Source: Nitrososphaerota archaeon | GTDB taxonomy: Archaea; Thermoproteota; Nitrososphaeria; Nitrososphaerales; JACPRH01 | DNA: 64,000 nucleotides | Reading direction: 5' to 3' | NCBI GenBank assembly: GCA_023379805.1 | Contig: JAMCPI010000014.1 | Span: 230,307-294,306, forward strand | In this document: in pieces, positions 15,569 through 23,608 of the stretch | Layout of the letters: each line of letters opens with the position of its first letter | How positions within the stretch are numbered: the stretch's first letter is position 1 | The notes under the pieces: generated by a model | Database searches by the model: none | Told to the model about the DNA's origin: nothing | What the model saw: the letters and a program-made list of their open reading frames with translations, nothing else | Program-made: the position numbers and the translations under genes

Positions 15569-16018
15569 CTAGGTGAACTGCGCTATCTTCGACTCGTACT
15601 TCCAGTGCTGAGCCATAAGTCCGAGCCGCTTGTACCGCTTCGTTAAACGGTGAATCTTCGCTTCAACCAGCTCAAGCGAGTGAACATTCTTATGATCACC
15701 TGGATTCTCCTTCAAATGAGCATGCAGATTCTGAGCACGCTTCACCAGCAAAGAAAGATCCTCAGGAATCTCCTTCGCCAAGTTATGCGCCTTCAAAACA
15801 TCATACATAGATTTGCCTAGAACCGGCTTCACAAGAGGAATACCGTACTCATCCCTCAACCTGACACCGATCACGCTAGGCGGAACCTCATCCTTCGCCA
15901 AGTTAACAATCAAAGCCTCAACCTCATCAGGACTATAAGTAATCCACGACGGAGCCCGCTTAAACGTAGGCCTCATCGAGTGGGACTTGCCCCGACTACG
16001 TGAATACATTCGCCCCAT
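15569..16018 (-). CDS. rps15: 30S ribosomal protein uS15
   Basis: This 149-aa protein has the archaeal/eukaryotic N-terminal extension (MGRMYSRSRGKSHSMRP) and the uS15 core. The motif HSLELVEAKIHRLTKRYKR, shared with bacteria, binds 16S rRNA helices 20-22. Its length is normal for archaea (about 150). It heads the run uS15-recJ-pcc1-serS, all on the minus strand with small gaps. AT-rich sequence between 16048 and 16075 probably contains the promoter. Confidence 0.97.
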   Translation of the reverse strand: MGRMYSRSRGKSHSMRPTFKRAPSWITYSPDEVEALIVNLAKDEVPPSVIGVRLRDEYGIPLVKPVLGKSMYDVLKAHNLAKEIPEDLSLLVKRAQNLHAHLKENPGDHKNVHSLELVEAKIHRLTKRYKRLGLMAQHWKYESKIAQFT

Positions 16019-16250
16019 GCTTGCTCACCCAGTCTCCAATAGAGTAACAACATAAACGTTGCGTTGATATTAAACTTACGAAAGATACCGGAAAAGAAGC
16101 AAGTGGACAGGGGCACGTTACGACAAACAACCAGCTCCTGCAGCCCTATACACAGTCATCTGGCAAATATACGAATTAAATCACGCCTACCGGTGGGATC
16201 AAAACGCTGAAACGGTCAGAGAAACACTTACTATAAACATCACAGAATAG

Positions 16251-16877
16251 TCAAGGGTCTTGAAGATACCAAGATGCAAAGGCATCCAAAGCTCTCGCCC
16301 TGTGCGAGAGCTGGCTTTTCTCCTCAATCCCCATCTCGGCAAACGTCATGTCGTAACCTGTCGGGATAAAGATAGGGTCGAAGCCGAAGCCGCGCTGGCC
16401 ACGCATCTCATCGGCGATACGCCCCTTAACAACCCCGAGGAAGGTCTTCACCTTCAGCCTAAGATCATCATCCGTATACGCAATGGCCGATCTGAACTCC
16501 GCATTACGACTTTTTGTGCCTGTGAGGAGCCTTAGGATACCGTCGCAACCCAGCGTCCGGTTAACATAAGCCGAGTATGGTCCGGGAAAACCGTTCAGCG
16601 ACTCTACGAAGAGACCTGCGTCCTCTACAATAAGAGGGCCACGCTCTCTGATATGCGTATCACGCAGTGAGGCTACCGCAATCTCAGTTAAATCATCCGA
16701 CTGAATCTCCAAGGCCTTCGCTGAAGAAATCATCTCCAGCTGAATGCCAGTGTCGAACAGGATTGCTTGAGCCTCCTTGAATTTGTGGAGGTTTCCAGTG
16801 GCGAACTTGACGACCCGGCTCCTGCTACCGGCGAGACTACTAGTCAACCTGCTTCTTGTACCTCCCTCTGCGCTCAA
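16251..16877 (-). CDS. XTP/dITP pyrophosphatase (Ham1/RdgB family)
   Basis: This 208-aa enzyme hydrolyses dITP and XTP to monophosphates, keeping deaminated purines out of DNA and RNA. Signature parts are VVKFATGNLHKFKEAQ, EDAGLFVESLNGFPGPYSAY and GFGFDPIFIPTGY. The family normally begins just before KFATGN, but no ATG or GTG lies there; the frame opens at the ATG at 16877, giving about 20 extra residues and a 38-base overlap with bud32. A TTG at 16847 is another candidate start. Bud32 and Kae1 genes lie upstream on the same strand, so this is the end of a KEOPS-ITPase operon. Confidence 0.93.
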   Translation of the reverse strand: MSAEGGTRSRLTSSLAGSRSRVVKFATGNLHKFKEAQAILFDTGIQLEMISSAKALEIQSDDLTEIAVASLRDTHIRERGPLIVEDAGLFVESLNGFPGPYSAYVNRTLGCDGILRLLTGTKSRNAEFRSAIAYTDDDLRLKVKTFLGVVKGRIADEMRGQRGFGFDPIFIPTGYDMTFAEMGIEEKSQLSHRARALDAFASWYLQDP

Positions 16878-17490
16878 CCTCTTTAAGTTGCTTTAACACT
16901 TTCTCAGCCTCAGCCTCGCCCATAACTTCTCTGTAACCCTCCAAAACAGCCTGCGAAACTGTTCCTGCAACCCTGTGATGCGCACTCTCAGCCAACGTAT
17001 CTAGAAGATGCAGATCAACAGCCCGATCCTCCAATCGCGTCGAGTAGAAGGCGAGACCGAAATCAATCAAGGCGAGACGATCCCCGACAGCAATGAAATT
17101 GGATGTGGTCAGGTCGCCGTGGATGACTCTTCCAAGGTGGAGACGCGCAGCATAGCGGCCGACTTCACGACACCACCGCTCAACAACTTCCGCGCCGTCG
17201 CAGTCAATAATCTCTTTCAGCCTGCGGCCGTGAAGAAACTGCATCACAATCTCGCCTCGCTCCTGATCCACGAAGTAAATCAGCGGAGTAGCCACACCAA
17301 GTCTACGCGCCTCAGCGATGAACGAAGCCTCGTGAAGCGTCCTCAACCTACGAATCTTCGAATCTAAAGCAGGATGTCGGTACTGCTTCGGCTCCCTGAT
17401 CTTGAACACAGCTTCTTGACCGAACCATTCCCCGAGATAGACCGAGGCCTCTGCGCCGCGTGTCAGAAGCTTCATCTTCATCTTCTCCAA
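16840..17490 (-). CDS. bud32: KEOPS kinase/ATPase Bud32
   Basis: This 216-aa small RIO-like kinase has a nucleotide-binding loop region GAEASVYLGEWFGQEAVFKI, catalytic-loop VIHGDLTTSNFI and metal-binding LIDFGLAFYS (DFG). It is the minimal kinase form typical of archaeal Bud32 and acts as an ATPase that drives the Kae1 reaction in tRNA t6A synthesis. Its start overlaps the end of kae1 by 13 bases and its end overlaps the ITPase gene, so translation is probably coupled. In some archaea Kae1 and Bud32 are fused; here they are separate. Confidence 0.96.
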   Translation of the reverse strand: MEKMKMKLLTRGAEASVYLGEWFGQEAVFKIREPKQYRHPALDSKIRRLRTLHEASFIAEARRLGVATPLIYFVDQERGEIVMQFLHGRRLKEIIDCDGAEVVERWCREVGRYAARLHLGRVIHGDLTTSNFIAVGDRLALIDFGLAFYSTRLEDRAVDLHLLDTLAESAHHRVAGTVSQAVLEGYREVMGEAEAEKVLKQLKEVERRGRYKKQVD

Positions 17491-18470
17491 GCTATATCCA
17501 CCTGGTCAAGCCGCCAAGACTGCTTCACCGAACTCTTCTCAACATCTACTCGGACACCGGCCTCGAAGGCTTGGAGACCGTTCCACGCAATTTGGGCTCC
17601 GCAGTCCCCGCTATACTCCCGGGGGACAGCTAGAAGCTTAGCGCCGTGAACACCGCATATCTGGCTAAGCATCTCTCGAAGCCGCAGGTTCGCAGCCACT
17701 CCCCCGGCTATGAGAACCTCCTTCTTCTCAGTAAAGGCTAAGGCGCGCTCAACAACCTCCGCCAGCATAGCGAAACCGGTCTCCTGCAGCGAGAAGCACA
17801 CATCCTCCAAACTTCTTCCCCCTGCAAGCAGCCGCTTAGAAGCTGTAAGCAACCCGGAGAAGGAGACGTCATTGCCTTTCACGGTGTAGGGAAGATCCAG
17901 AAACACATTCGACTTGTTTGAAAGTGCTTCAAACTCTCGGCCGAAGGGTGAAGCGTAACCAGCAGCTCTGCCGAACTGATCAATCATCTGCCCAATCGTC
18001 AAATCCAAGGTTTCACCAAACACTCTCCAACGCCGCGCCGTGAAAGCGGTAATGACAGTGTGGCCGCCTGAAACGAGGAGAACAAGCGGATCTGAAGCCC
18101 CGGTTAGCATCGCAGCCAACTCGATGTGAGCAACCGCGTGGTTAACAGGTATCAACGGCTTCTTGTAGTAGGCGCTGACAGATCTGGCGACAACCGCTCC
18201 GACTCTGAGACAGGGCCCAAGCCCCGGCCCCTGCGAAAAGGCCACCGCGTCAACATCCTCAATCTTCACCGCGGCCTCCTTCAACGCCTTAGACAGCACT
18301 GGAGCAGCTACCTGAGCGTGGTGCCTCGAAGCTTCTCGTGGATGAATGCCTTCCCCCTTCTCAGGCCGGTAGATATCACGGACATCGGAGAGAATCTTAG
18401 GTGTACCGCCTCTGGTAGATACGATTGAGACGCCGAAGGTGTGAGCAGTCGATTCAACGCCTAGAGAGAC
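17478..18470 (-). CDS. kae1: tRNA N6-adenosine threonylcarbamoyltransferase Kae1, start codon unclear
   Basis: This is the catalytic KEOPS subunit, which transfers threonylcarbamoyl to A37 of tRNA. The core is complete: LGVESTAHTFGVSIV, the PREASRHHA region, NHAVAHIE with the metal-binding histidines, and GGVAANLRLRE. The conserved N-terminus begins near 18470, yet the frame contains no ATG, GTG or TTG from the upstream stop (18534-18536) until a GTG at 18299, which would cut off the ATP- and metal-binding N-terminus. Coordinates here start at a GTC aligned with the usual Met. Options are a rare start codon (an ATA lies at 18527), frameshifting from the upstream gene, which ends at 18481, or a sequence error. 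Confidence 0.9.
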   Translation of the reverse strand, partial: VSLGVESTAHTFGVSIVSTRGGTPKILSDVRDIYRPEKGEGIHPREASRHHAQVAAPVLSKALKEAAVKIEDVDAVAFSQGPGLGPCLRVGAVVARSVSAYYKKPLIPVNHAVAHIELAAMLTGASDPLVLLVSGGHTVITAFTARRWRVFGETLDLTIGQMIDQFGRAAGYASPFGREFEALSNKSNVFLDLPYTVKGNDVSFSGLLTASKRLLAGGRSLEDVCFSLQETGFAMLAEVVERALAFTEKKEVLIAGGVAANLRLREMLSQICGVHGAKLLAVPREYSGDCGAQIAWNGLQAFEAGVRVDVEKSSVKQSWRLDQVDIAWRR

Positions 18471-18480
18471 GGAGCCGTGT

Positions 18481-19035
18481 TTAGAGCTTTCTGGTTCTCC
18501 GGTATAGGCTCCCGAGGATCTCGATATTCGGCTTCACCTCCGCAGAGTAATCGTTAAACTGAGCATCTTCAAACTCAACCAGTTCTTCACCGTTAGAACT
18601 GGTGATCGTGATTTTGGCCGCATGGAGCGTTCCCTGGCTCTTCTCGACATCGTTACTGTTCAGTTCAGGAATATTGATTATAGCAGCGTAGCCTGAAACC
18701 GTCTCACCGTCTCTGAAGACAATACTGTATAGGGTGTGCCAGCTCTTCTTCGCGGGGCGCCGCCTCGCCTCGGTTCTCCAAACAGCATCAAACCGTCGGT
18801 GAAGAAGAGTACGAATCACCTCCTTCAACAACCTCATCTCAACGACCCGTTTCGGATGAAAATCCGGTTCAGAAGCAGCTCGTCGGAGAAGCCGACCCCA
18901 ATCCGCGTTCAAAGGCTCAGAAGCTTGTGAGGCAGGTACAATCCCTCTTCTAAGCTCTTCAATCAGCAAATCCCTAACGCTGACAACTGCCCTCTGGCCT
19001 ACAGACTGACCCTGACCGCGACGACGAACAGCCAA
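18481..19035 (-). CDS. Conserved-looking protein of unknown function upstream of kae1
   Basis: This 184-aa protein is not one I recognise. The first half is basic and helical (RDLLIEELRRGIVPAS, RVVEMRLLKEVIRTLLHRR). The second half looks like beta-strands (HTLYSIVFRDGETVSGYAAI). The gene ends exactly where the conserved Kae1 N-terminus begins, in a different frame, so the two are expressed together or by frameshift. It is in the place where another KEOPS partner might be expected, but it does not look like Cgi121. It has no membrane segments or signal peptide. Confidence 0.6.
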   Translation of the reverse strand: MAVRRRGQGQSVGQRAVVSVRDLLIEELRRGIVPASQASEPLNADWGRLLRRAASEPDFHPKRVVEMRLLKEVIRTLLHRRFDAVWRTEARRRPAKKSWHTLYSIVFRDGETVSGYAAIINIPELNSNDVEKSQGTLHAAKITITSSNGEELVEFEDAQFNDYSAEVKPNIEILGSLYRRTRKL

Positions 19036-19124
19036 CTACGACCATAGCCTACCCGGTTGCGGCTTATAATCGAATTGTTGTTGTCAGAAATCATTATTAC
19101 CACGGGGTCTGCTCGACACTCGTC

Positions 19125-19583
19125 TTGAAGCCGATTCTAGCCTCCGCCGAGATCAGGTTCTTCGCCCAAGCCACCGAGGACGAAACCAGATTGGTGAAAA
19201 CCGTCTCTGAGAGGCTGCGGATCCCTGAGGAGCAGTTTGAAAAAGAGAGTCTGGAGGGTCACTTCACAAACCCCATCATCAGTTTCAGAGCACACATAAC
19301 AGGCACAAACGCAGACCGCTTCGCAAAAGGGCTCGCCCTACTTTTCAATGAAATCGACAGGGAAACCGTACTTCGAAACATTCCTAACTGCATGGATGAG
19401 CATGGAGCACTCTACCTGAGAGTCGACAAGCAGAGCCTCTTCACCAGCAAGCTCAAAGAATCCCAAATCGACGCAGTGAGAATCAGGTTGAAGCCCAGAT
19501 TCAAAGCAGAACCCTTGAAGATGGCTGAGACACACCGCAACCTGCTAACAGCTCCACCTATGAAAAATGTTCCAGAAAAGTGA
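19125..19583 (+). CDS. Predicted RNA-binding protein, COG1325 (exosome-linked) family
   Basis: This 152-aa protein begins KPILASAEIRFFAQATED, then shows EGHFTNPIISFRAHITG and YLRVDKQSLFTSKLK. These match the archaeal COG1325 family, annotated as an RNA-binding protein predicted to work with the exosome or in translation. The assigned start is TTG at 19125, since no ATG precedes the conserved first strand. It is transcribed away from the kae1 operon. No partner gene for the exosome is present nearby. Confidence 0.7.
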   Translation: MKPILASAEIRFFAQATEDETRLVKTVSERLRIPEEQFEKESLEGHFTNPIISFRAHITGTNADRFAKGLALLFNEIDRETVLRNIPNCMDEHGALYLRVDKQSLFTSKLKESQIDAVRIRLKPRFKAEPLKMAETHRNLLTAPPMKNVPEK

Positions 19584-19671
19584 AGCGACCTTAATAGCCT
19601 TCGAATTTCTGCATAAAGCTTATTAGCCGCCCGAGGAGAATTCACGTTTATCTAAGCATTAGGTGGCCATA

Positions 19672-19830
19672 ATGCTGAACATGCGTCTTAATGCGGTAAG
19701 AGAACAAGGTGCGTCACTGATCTCAGGAAAAAAACATACAATTGCAGTACACTCCACAGAAGAGAAGGCGGCAGAAGCTGACAGTAGAGCCGCCGAAAAG
19801 ATAGTGATAAGCAACCAAGAGGAGAAATAA
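19672..19830 (+). CDS. 52-aa protein, translationally coupled to the next gene
   Basis: This small frame (MLNMRLNAVREQGASLISG, ending KIVISNQEEK) is charged, alanine- and glutamate-rich, and has no homology that I recognise. Its TAA at 19828-19830 shares the A of the next ATG (TAATG), a classic coupled arrangement. A purine-rich GGTGG lies just before the start. The coupling and start signals make it a likely real gene. No function can be given. Confidence 0.5.
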   Translation: MLNMRLNAVREQGASLISGKKHTIAVHSTEEKAAEADSRAAEKIVISNQEEK

Positions 19831-20141
19831 TGAACAGCTTCGAAAGTATACTTGTTGACTCCGCTAGAAACGGGTTGAAAAAGCTGCTTGGTGACTCACC
19901 CGCAGCTGCCGTACACTATTACTGTAACCCATTGATACTGGCTGAGGATCCGCACCAATATGAAAAAGAGTTGGAGAAAATGTTCGGCATAGGCGCAAAC
20001 ACGATTGGAGAGGCTGTGTTGAAAGAACTCCACACACAGCTAGGTCTACGACGCCTGAAAAAAATGAGAAAAAGCTTCGCCGACGAAATCCTAGAAGCAC
20101 GAAAAGAATATCATTCGAAAAACAACAAATTAGCCTTCTGA
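19830..20141 (+). CDS. Small unknown protein, possibly NitrOD5-like
   Basis: This 103-aa soluble helical protein contains LGDSPAAAVHYYCNPLILAE and KELEKMFGIGANTIGEAVLK. The pattern of an LG....A...Y start and a final FG.GA..I....L helix recalls the NitrOD5/DUF3227-type domains of archaea, which often occur in small proteins and regulator tails. That match is from memory and weak. The C-terminus is lysine-rich (KKMRKSFADEILEARKEYH). It is co-translated with the 52-aa protein before it. Confidence 0.55.
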   Translation: MNSFESILVDSARNGLKKLLGDSPAAAVHYYCNPLILAEDPHQYEKELEKMFGIGANTIGEAVLKELHTQLGLRRLKKMRKSFADEILEARKEYHSKNNKLAF

Positions 20142-20158
20142 GAAAGAACAGCGCTTGC

Positions 20159-20638
20159 TTAGGAGCGTCTTCTCAGCAGCCCTAGGCGAGCTCTTCTACG
20201 AGCCGCACCCTCATCATATCGACTTATCTCCTTATCCGTCACAGGCTGTATATCTGGAATCTCAGATGGTCTCCCAGACTTATCCAGCGCAACGAAGGTC
20301 ATGTAGGAAGATCCTACATGCTTGACCTCGCCTGTAGTAAGGTTCTCAGACTCAACCCTGACACCAACCTCCATAGAGGTTCGCCCCACGTAATTCACAG
20401 CCGACTTCAGAATCAGCATATCACCCACATTGACAGAGTGGAAGAAGTCAACACGATCAATAGACGCGGTCACAACATTCATCCTCGCATGTCGATACGC
20501 CACAATCCCACCGACCTCATCAATCATCTTCAAAACGGTGCCGCCGTGAACATTACCAGCCGGATTAGCATCACTAGGCATCATCAACCGGTACGAAACA
20601 ACCTCAGAGGCTGAGACAGGTTTGGATAGGCGACGCAA
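20159..20638 (-). CDS. Acyl-CoA thioesterase, hotdog fold
   Basis: This 159-aa single hotdog domain has MMPSDANPAGNVHGGTVLKM followed by IDEVGGIVAYRHA, the active-site region of YciA/BACH-type acyl-CoA hydrolases. DRVDFFHSVNVGDML and SSYMTFVALD follow in the usual order. It hydrolyses acyl-CoA to free acid and CoA; chain length is not predictable. The C-terminus is arginine-rich (RRRARLGLLRRRS). The gene converges with the 103-aa gene on its left and diverges from the epimerase gene on its right. Confidence 0.9.
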   Translation of the reverse strand: MRRLSKPVSASEVVSYRLMMPSDANPAGNVHGGTVLKMIDEVGGIVAYRHARMNVVTASIDRVDFFHSVNVGDMLILKSAVNYVGRTSMEVGVRVESENLTTGEVKHVGSSYMTFVALDKSGRPSEIPDIQPVTDKEISRYDEGAARRRARLGLLRRRS

Positions 20639-20713
20639 CTCGGCTTAACTCAACTCAACAAAAAATGAAGATGGTCTGTAAAACATAAGGATATCTATGA
20701 TACATCGTTAAAC

Positions 20714-21397
20714 ATGTGTGTGCAACCCTCAATAACTCCAGAGCAGATGGAGCGAATCGACGCTAACAGCGAGAAGCTAGGCGTTCCCCGCATCCTCCTC
20801 ATGGAGAACGCTGGCAGAGCCATCGCGGAGCATCTGAAAAACCATTTCAAAACTCTCGCCGGCAAAAAGATAGTGGTGGTCGCGGGAACAGGTAACAATG
20901 GGGGAGACGGCTTCGTCGCAGCTAGACACCTAGCTGGATACGGCGCGAAAATCACAGTTATTCTACTGGGCCTAGACGTCAAGACCAGTGAGGCGGCGAC
21001 TAACTGGCGTGCACTCAAAAGCATGACCAAGACAGTCAGGCTCATCGCCAGAAGCGACGCAGGTTTCGAGGAGGAGTTGGAGAGGAGCATTCTTGACGCC
21101 GACATCGTTGTTGACGCTATCTTCGGCACAGGCATCAAAGGACTGTTGAAGCCACCTCAATCCACAGCGATAGATCTGATAAACCGATCGAAGGCCTACG
21201 CAGTAGCTGTTGACATCCCGTCCGGCCTCGATCCTTTGACAGGAGAGGTTCATGACCGTGCAGTAGCGGCTGATACGACCGTCACCTTCCACCGCGTCAA
21301 AACCGGCTTGCTGAAACGCAGTGACCTGACCGGCGAAGTTATACTAGCTCCAATCGGCGTACCACCCGAAGCTGAAGAAGGAGTATTGGAGAAGTAG
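20714..21397 (+). CDS. nnrE: NAD(P)H-hydrate epimerase (YjeF N-terminal domain)
   Basis: This 227-aa protein has the YjeF_N fold with LLMENAGRAIAEHL, AGTGNNGGDGFVAARHL and DAIFGTGIKGLLKPP. It converts the R form of damaged NAD(P)HX to the S form so the dehydratase can repair it. In many archaea epimerase and ADP-dependent dehydratase are fused; here only the epimerase is present, and no dehydratase gene is in the window. The MBL hydrolase gene follows 17 bases downstream on the same strand. Confidence 0.92.
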   Translation: MCVQPSITPEQMERIDANSEKLGVPRILLMENAGRAIAEHLKNHFKTLAGKKIVVVAGTGNNGGDGFVAARHLAGYGAKITVILLGLDVKTSEAATNWRALKSMTKTVRLIARSDAGFEEELERSILDADIVVDAIFGTGIKGLLKPPQSTAIDLINRSKAYAVAVDIPSGLDPLTGEVHDRAVAADTTVTFHRVKTGLLKRSDLTGEVILAPIGVPPEAEEGVLEK

Positions 21398-21414
21398 AGG
21401 AGAAGAGTAAGAGG

Positions 21415-22029
21415 ATGATTTTCATTCAGCTACCTATAGGTCAGATGCAGAACTTCAGCTACATCGTCGGAGACGATGATACGAGACAGGCAGCAGTAGT
21501 GGATCCAGGCTACGACGTGGAGAAGATTTTGAAGACGATAAATGAGCAGGATCTGCAGGTCCGCTACATAATCAACACGCATGAGCATTTCGATCACACC
21601 GGAGAAAACAGAAGCCTCGCCATTGAGACTGGAGCTAAGATTGTAGCGCATGAGGACAGTCCGATTAGCGCAGATATTTCTGTCAAGGACGGAGATGTCT
21701 TGAAGCTTGGAGAACTGGAGATAAAGGTCATTCACACCCCGGGCCACTCATCTGGCGGTATCTGCCTGCTGTTCGACAAGAAGCTCATCACAGGAGACAC
21801 ACTGTTCGTAGGCGAATGCGGACGAGTCGATCTACCGGGCGGCAGCGCCGAGGAGCTTTACGACAGCCTCTTCAACAAAATCGCTACGCTAGACAACGAA
21901 ATCGAAGTATACCCGGGCCACGACTACGGCCAAGAACCCTACTCCACAATCGGATATGAGAAGCGGCACAACTACGTTTTGAAGCCGCGAACAAAAGAGC
22001 AGTTCATCCAATTTATGGGTGAACGATAA
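21415..22029 (+). CDS. MBL-fold metallo-hydrolase (glyoxalase II-like)
   Basis: This 204-aa protein shows all metal ligands of the metallo-beta-lactamase fold: NTHEHFDHTGEN, VIHTPGHSSGGICLL, ITGDTLF and VYPGHDYG. It has the size of the hydroxyacylglutathione-hydrolase-like group and ends shortly after the fold. Substrates could be a thioester, but no glutathione genes are nearby, so the exact reaction is open. It lies directly after nnrE, probably in the same transcript. Confidence 0.9.
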   Translation: MIFIQLPIGQMQNFSYIVGDDDTRQAAVVDPGYDVEKILKTINEQDLQVRYIINTHEHFDHTGENRSLAIETGAKIVAHEDSPISADISVKDGDVLKLGELEIKVIHTPGHSSGGICLLFDKKLITGDTLFVGECGRVDLPGGSAEELYDSLFNKIATLDNEIEVYPGHDYGQEPYSTIGYEKRHNYVLKPRTKEQFIQFMGER

Positions 22030-22039
22030 CCTGACCTGA

Positions 22040-22327
22040 CTAGATTAATGAGGCTTCTTCGAGGGTGAAGACGAAGCGGGCGCCTTCAAACTCGGTTTTT
22101 CCTACACGTTCCCAGTTAACTTTGAAGGTCTTGTCAAGCTGGCTCCCCTTGACAGTTACTAGGGTGGGTAAATCCTGGAAGAGCTTCTCAACCTTCTCCT
22201 TATCCTTCGTTACAAGAAGGCTGCGTCGACGCTTCATCAAATACTTCACAGCCACACTCTTATGCTCATAGCCATCCACCGGTATCTGTTCAGATCCAAG
22301 ATCGATTACAAAGTTACGTTTCAACAC
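22040..22327 (-). CDS. Small protein of unknown function
   Basis: This 95-aa protein (MLKRNFVIDLGSEQIPVDGY, with KYLMKRRRSLLVTKDKEKV) alternates short strands and basic helices. I do not recognise it. It converges on the MBL gene with a gap of 10 bases. No signal peptide or membrane segment is present. Codon use is like that of its neighbours, so it is probably a real gene. Confidence 0.55.
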   Translation of the reverse strand: MLKRNFVIDLGSEQIPVDGYEHKSVAVKYLMKRRRSLLVTKDKEKVEKLFQDLPTLVTVKGSQLDKTFKVNWERVGKTEFEGARFVFTLEEASLI

Positions 22328-22486
22328 ACTCCACCTATGTCCCGACGAACACCACAGAGCCTACATTAGTAAGCGCCATATAAATTGTTTAACAGTAAAG
22401 AACCAGTTGCTCTCGAAGAATAATCTGAACTATATCGACATAATATCGTATCGTCTTTACCTTCCGGCCAGCGTTGTTTCACCAAT

Positions 22487-23557
22487 CTATAGTCTGACCT
22501 TGCTTGCCGTCCTAATCATTTGATTAATGAATGAGAAAGGCTCTATTGACAGGCCGGATAACCCCATTCTGAAGCCATAACGAGTCTCATTCGCCCTCAT
22601 ATGCATCAGCACGGCGAGCGACAAACCGGCATGATCCAGGAGATTAATTTCGCCTCGCAGCAAAGGTTCCAGAAAACTGTACGCGGTTCCGTAAAATGAG
22701 AATTGGCTGAGCACCTCGCTGCAGTATCTGTCAAGATCATCTAGGTTGCTCAAGAGAAGATCTGAGCATTGAAGCGTCGGAATTATCCCTTCCCCTAAGA
22801 GAGGAAACACTGTACCGATACTCTCACCTACACCAACAACCCTGCCTAACCGGAACGGCTGACAGTTTCTTGGAGGACATATCCGCACCGGCTTGCCCCC
22901 AACCTCCTCCTTCTCTCCCCCAAACCGATCGAAGAACCTCTGCAGAATAGCCTGATGACCATGGTTCAGATCCCCGGCGCCTACGTGTGCCCGACCGTCA
23001 CCCAAAGGGAAGTACCACAGGTATCCGCTCATATCCTGCAAGATCTCGACGTAGAAGTCGTCGAACGGCGGATCCCTATACTTCACAGTGTACTGAACGC
23101 AAGGTATCATCACCTCATGCTGCTGTATCCTTGGAAGCAGCGTTCTAAGCCCAGTAGCGTCAATCACTAGATCGTAACGGCCTTTCAGATCCTCCTCGCT
23201 TCTGATGAAGGAGCCGAACCTGATTTTCTGCCCGCGCTGCATATCTTGAAGAAATCGATGTTTATCGAAGGTTACGAGCCCGCATAGCGGCGCCTCAACC
23301 TCTGTCCCACCTATCGAAACCAGCATCCGGCTGCCTTCATGCAGAATATATTCATCGAAGTTAAGACCGCACTTCTTCGCGTATCCGGAAATGTAGTGCT
23401 TACTTGTTCCCCAAGCGCAGACACACTGATACTTCTTCTCAGGATATCTTTCAAAACTTGTAACTTGATGAGAACCAATACTACTGCTGCTGTTGCCGCT
23501 GAGCTGATTGCTCAGATAGGAGCCAGAAACACCCATTCCGACTACTGCAATCTTCAT
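22487..23557 (-). CDS. Geranylgeranyl-reductase-family flavoprotein
   Basis: This 356-aa protein begins with the FAD-binding MKIAVVGMGVSGSYLSNQL. It carries YDLVIDATGLRTLLP, GYLWYFPLGDGRAHVGAGD and a second FAD motif RVVGVGESIGTVFPLLGEGI, the layout of the geranylgeranyl reductase/digeranylgeranylglycerophospholipid reductase family. The N-terminal CVCAWGTSK recalls the conserved cysteine region of archaeal members. Likely work is saturation or oxidation of an isoprenoid chain. It is divergently transcribed from a polyprenyl synthase gene over a 51-base promoter region, which supports an isoprenoid substrate. Confidence 0.85.
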   Translation of the reverse strand: MKIAVVGMGVSGSYLSNQLSGNSSSSIGSHQVTSFERYPEKKYQCVCAWGTSKHYISGYAKKCGLNFDEYILHEGSRMLVSIGGTEVEAPLCGLVTFDKHRFLQDMQRGQKIRFGSFIRSEEDLKGRYDLVIDATGLRTLLPRIQQHEVMIPCVQYTVKYRDPPFDDFYVEILQDMSGYLWYFPLGDGRAHVGAGDLNHGHQAILQRFFDRFGGEKEEVGGKPVRICPPRNCQPFRLGRVVGVGESIGTVFPLLGEGIIPTLQCSDLLLSNLDDLDRYCSEVLSQFSFYGTAYSFLEPLLRGEINLLDHAGLSLAVLMHMRANETRYGFRMGLSGLSIEPFSFINQMIRTASKVRL

Positions 23558-23608
23558 GGATTACGAAGATTATCTATAAATATCTCTATATAAAGGGATA
23601 CCAATTGT
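23558..23608. promoter_or_regulatory. Divergent promoter region, reductase / polyprenyl synthase
   Basis: The 51-base gap contains two TATA-like elements, CTATAAATA (about 23574-23582) and CTATATAAAGGG (about 23586-23597). Read rightward the first fits the synthase. Read leftward the second fits the reductase. Both mRNAs would be nearly leaderless. Confidence 0.5.

Noticed and set aside
16080..16250. Possible structured RNA between the ITPase and uS15 genes
   Set aside because: No conserved stem or known motif could be drawn; treated as plain intergenic sequence.
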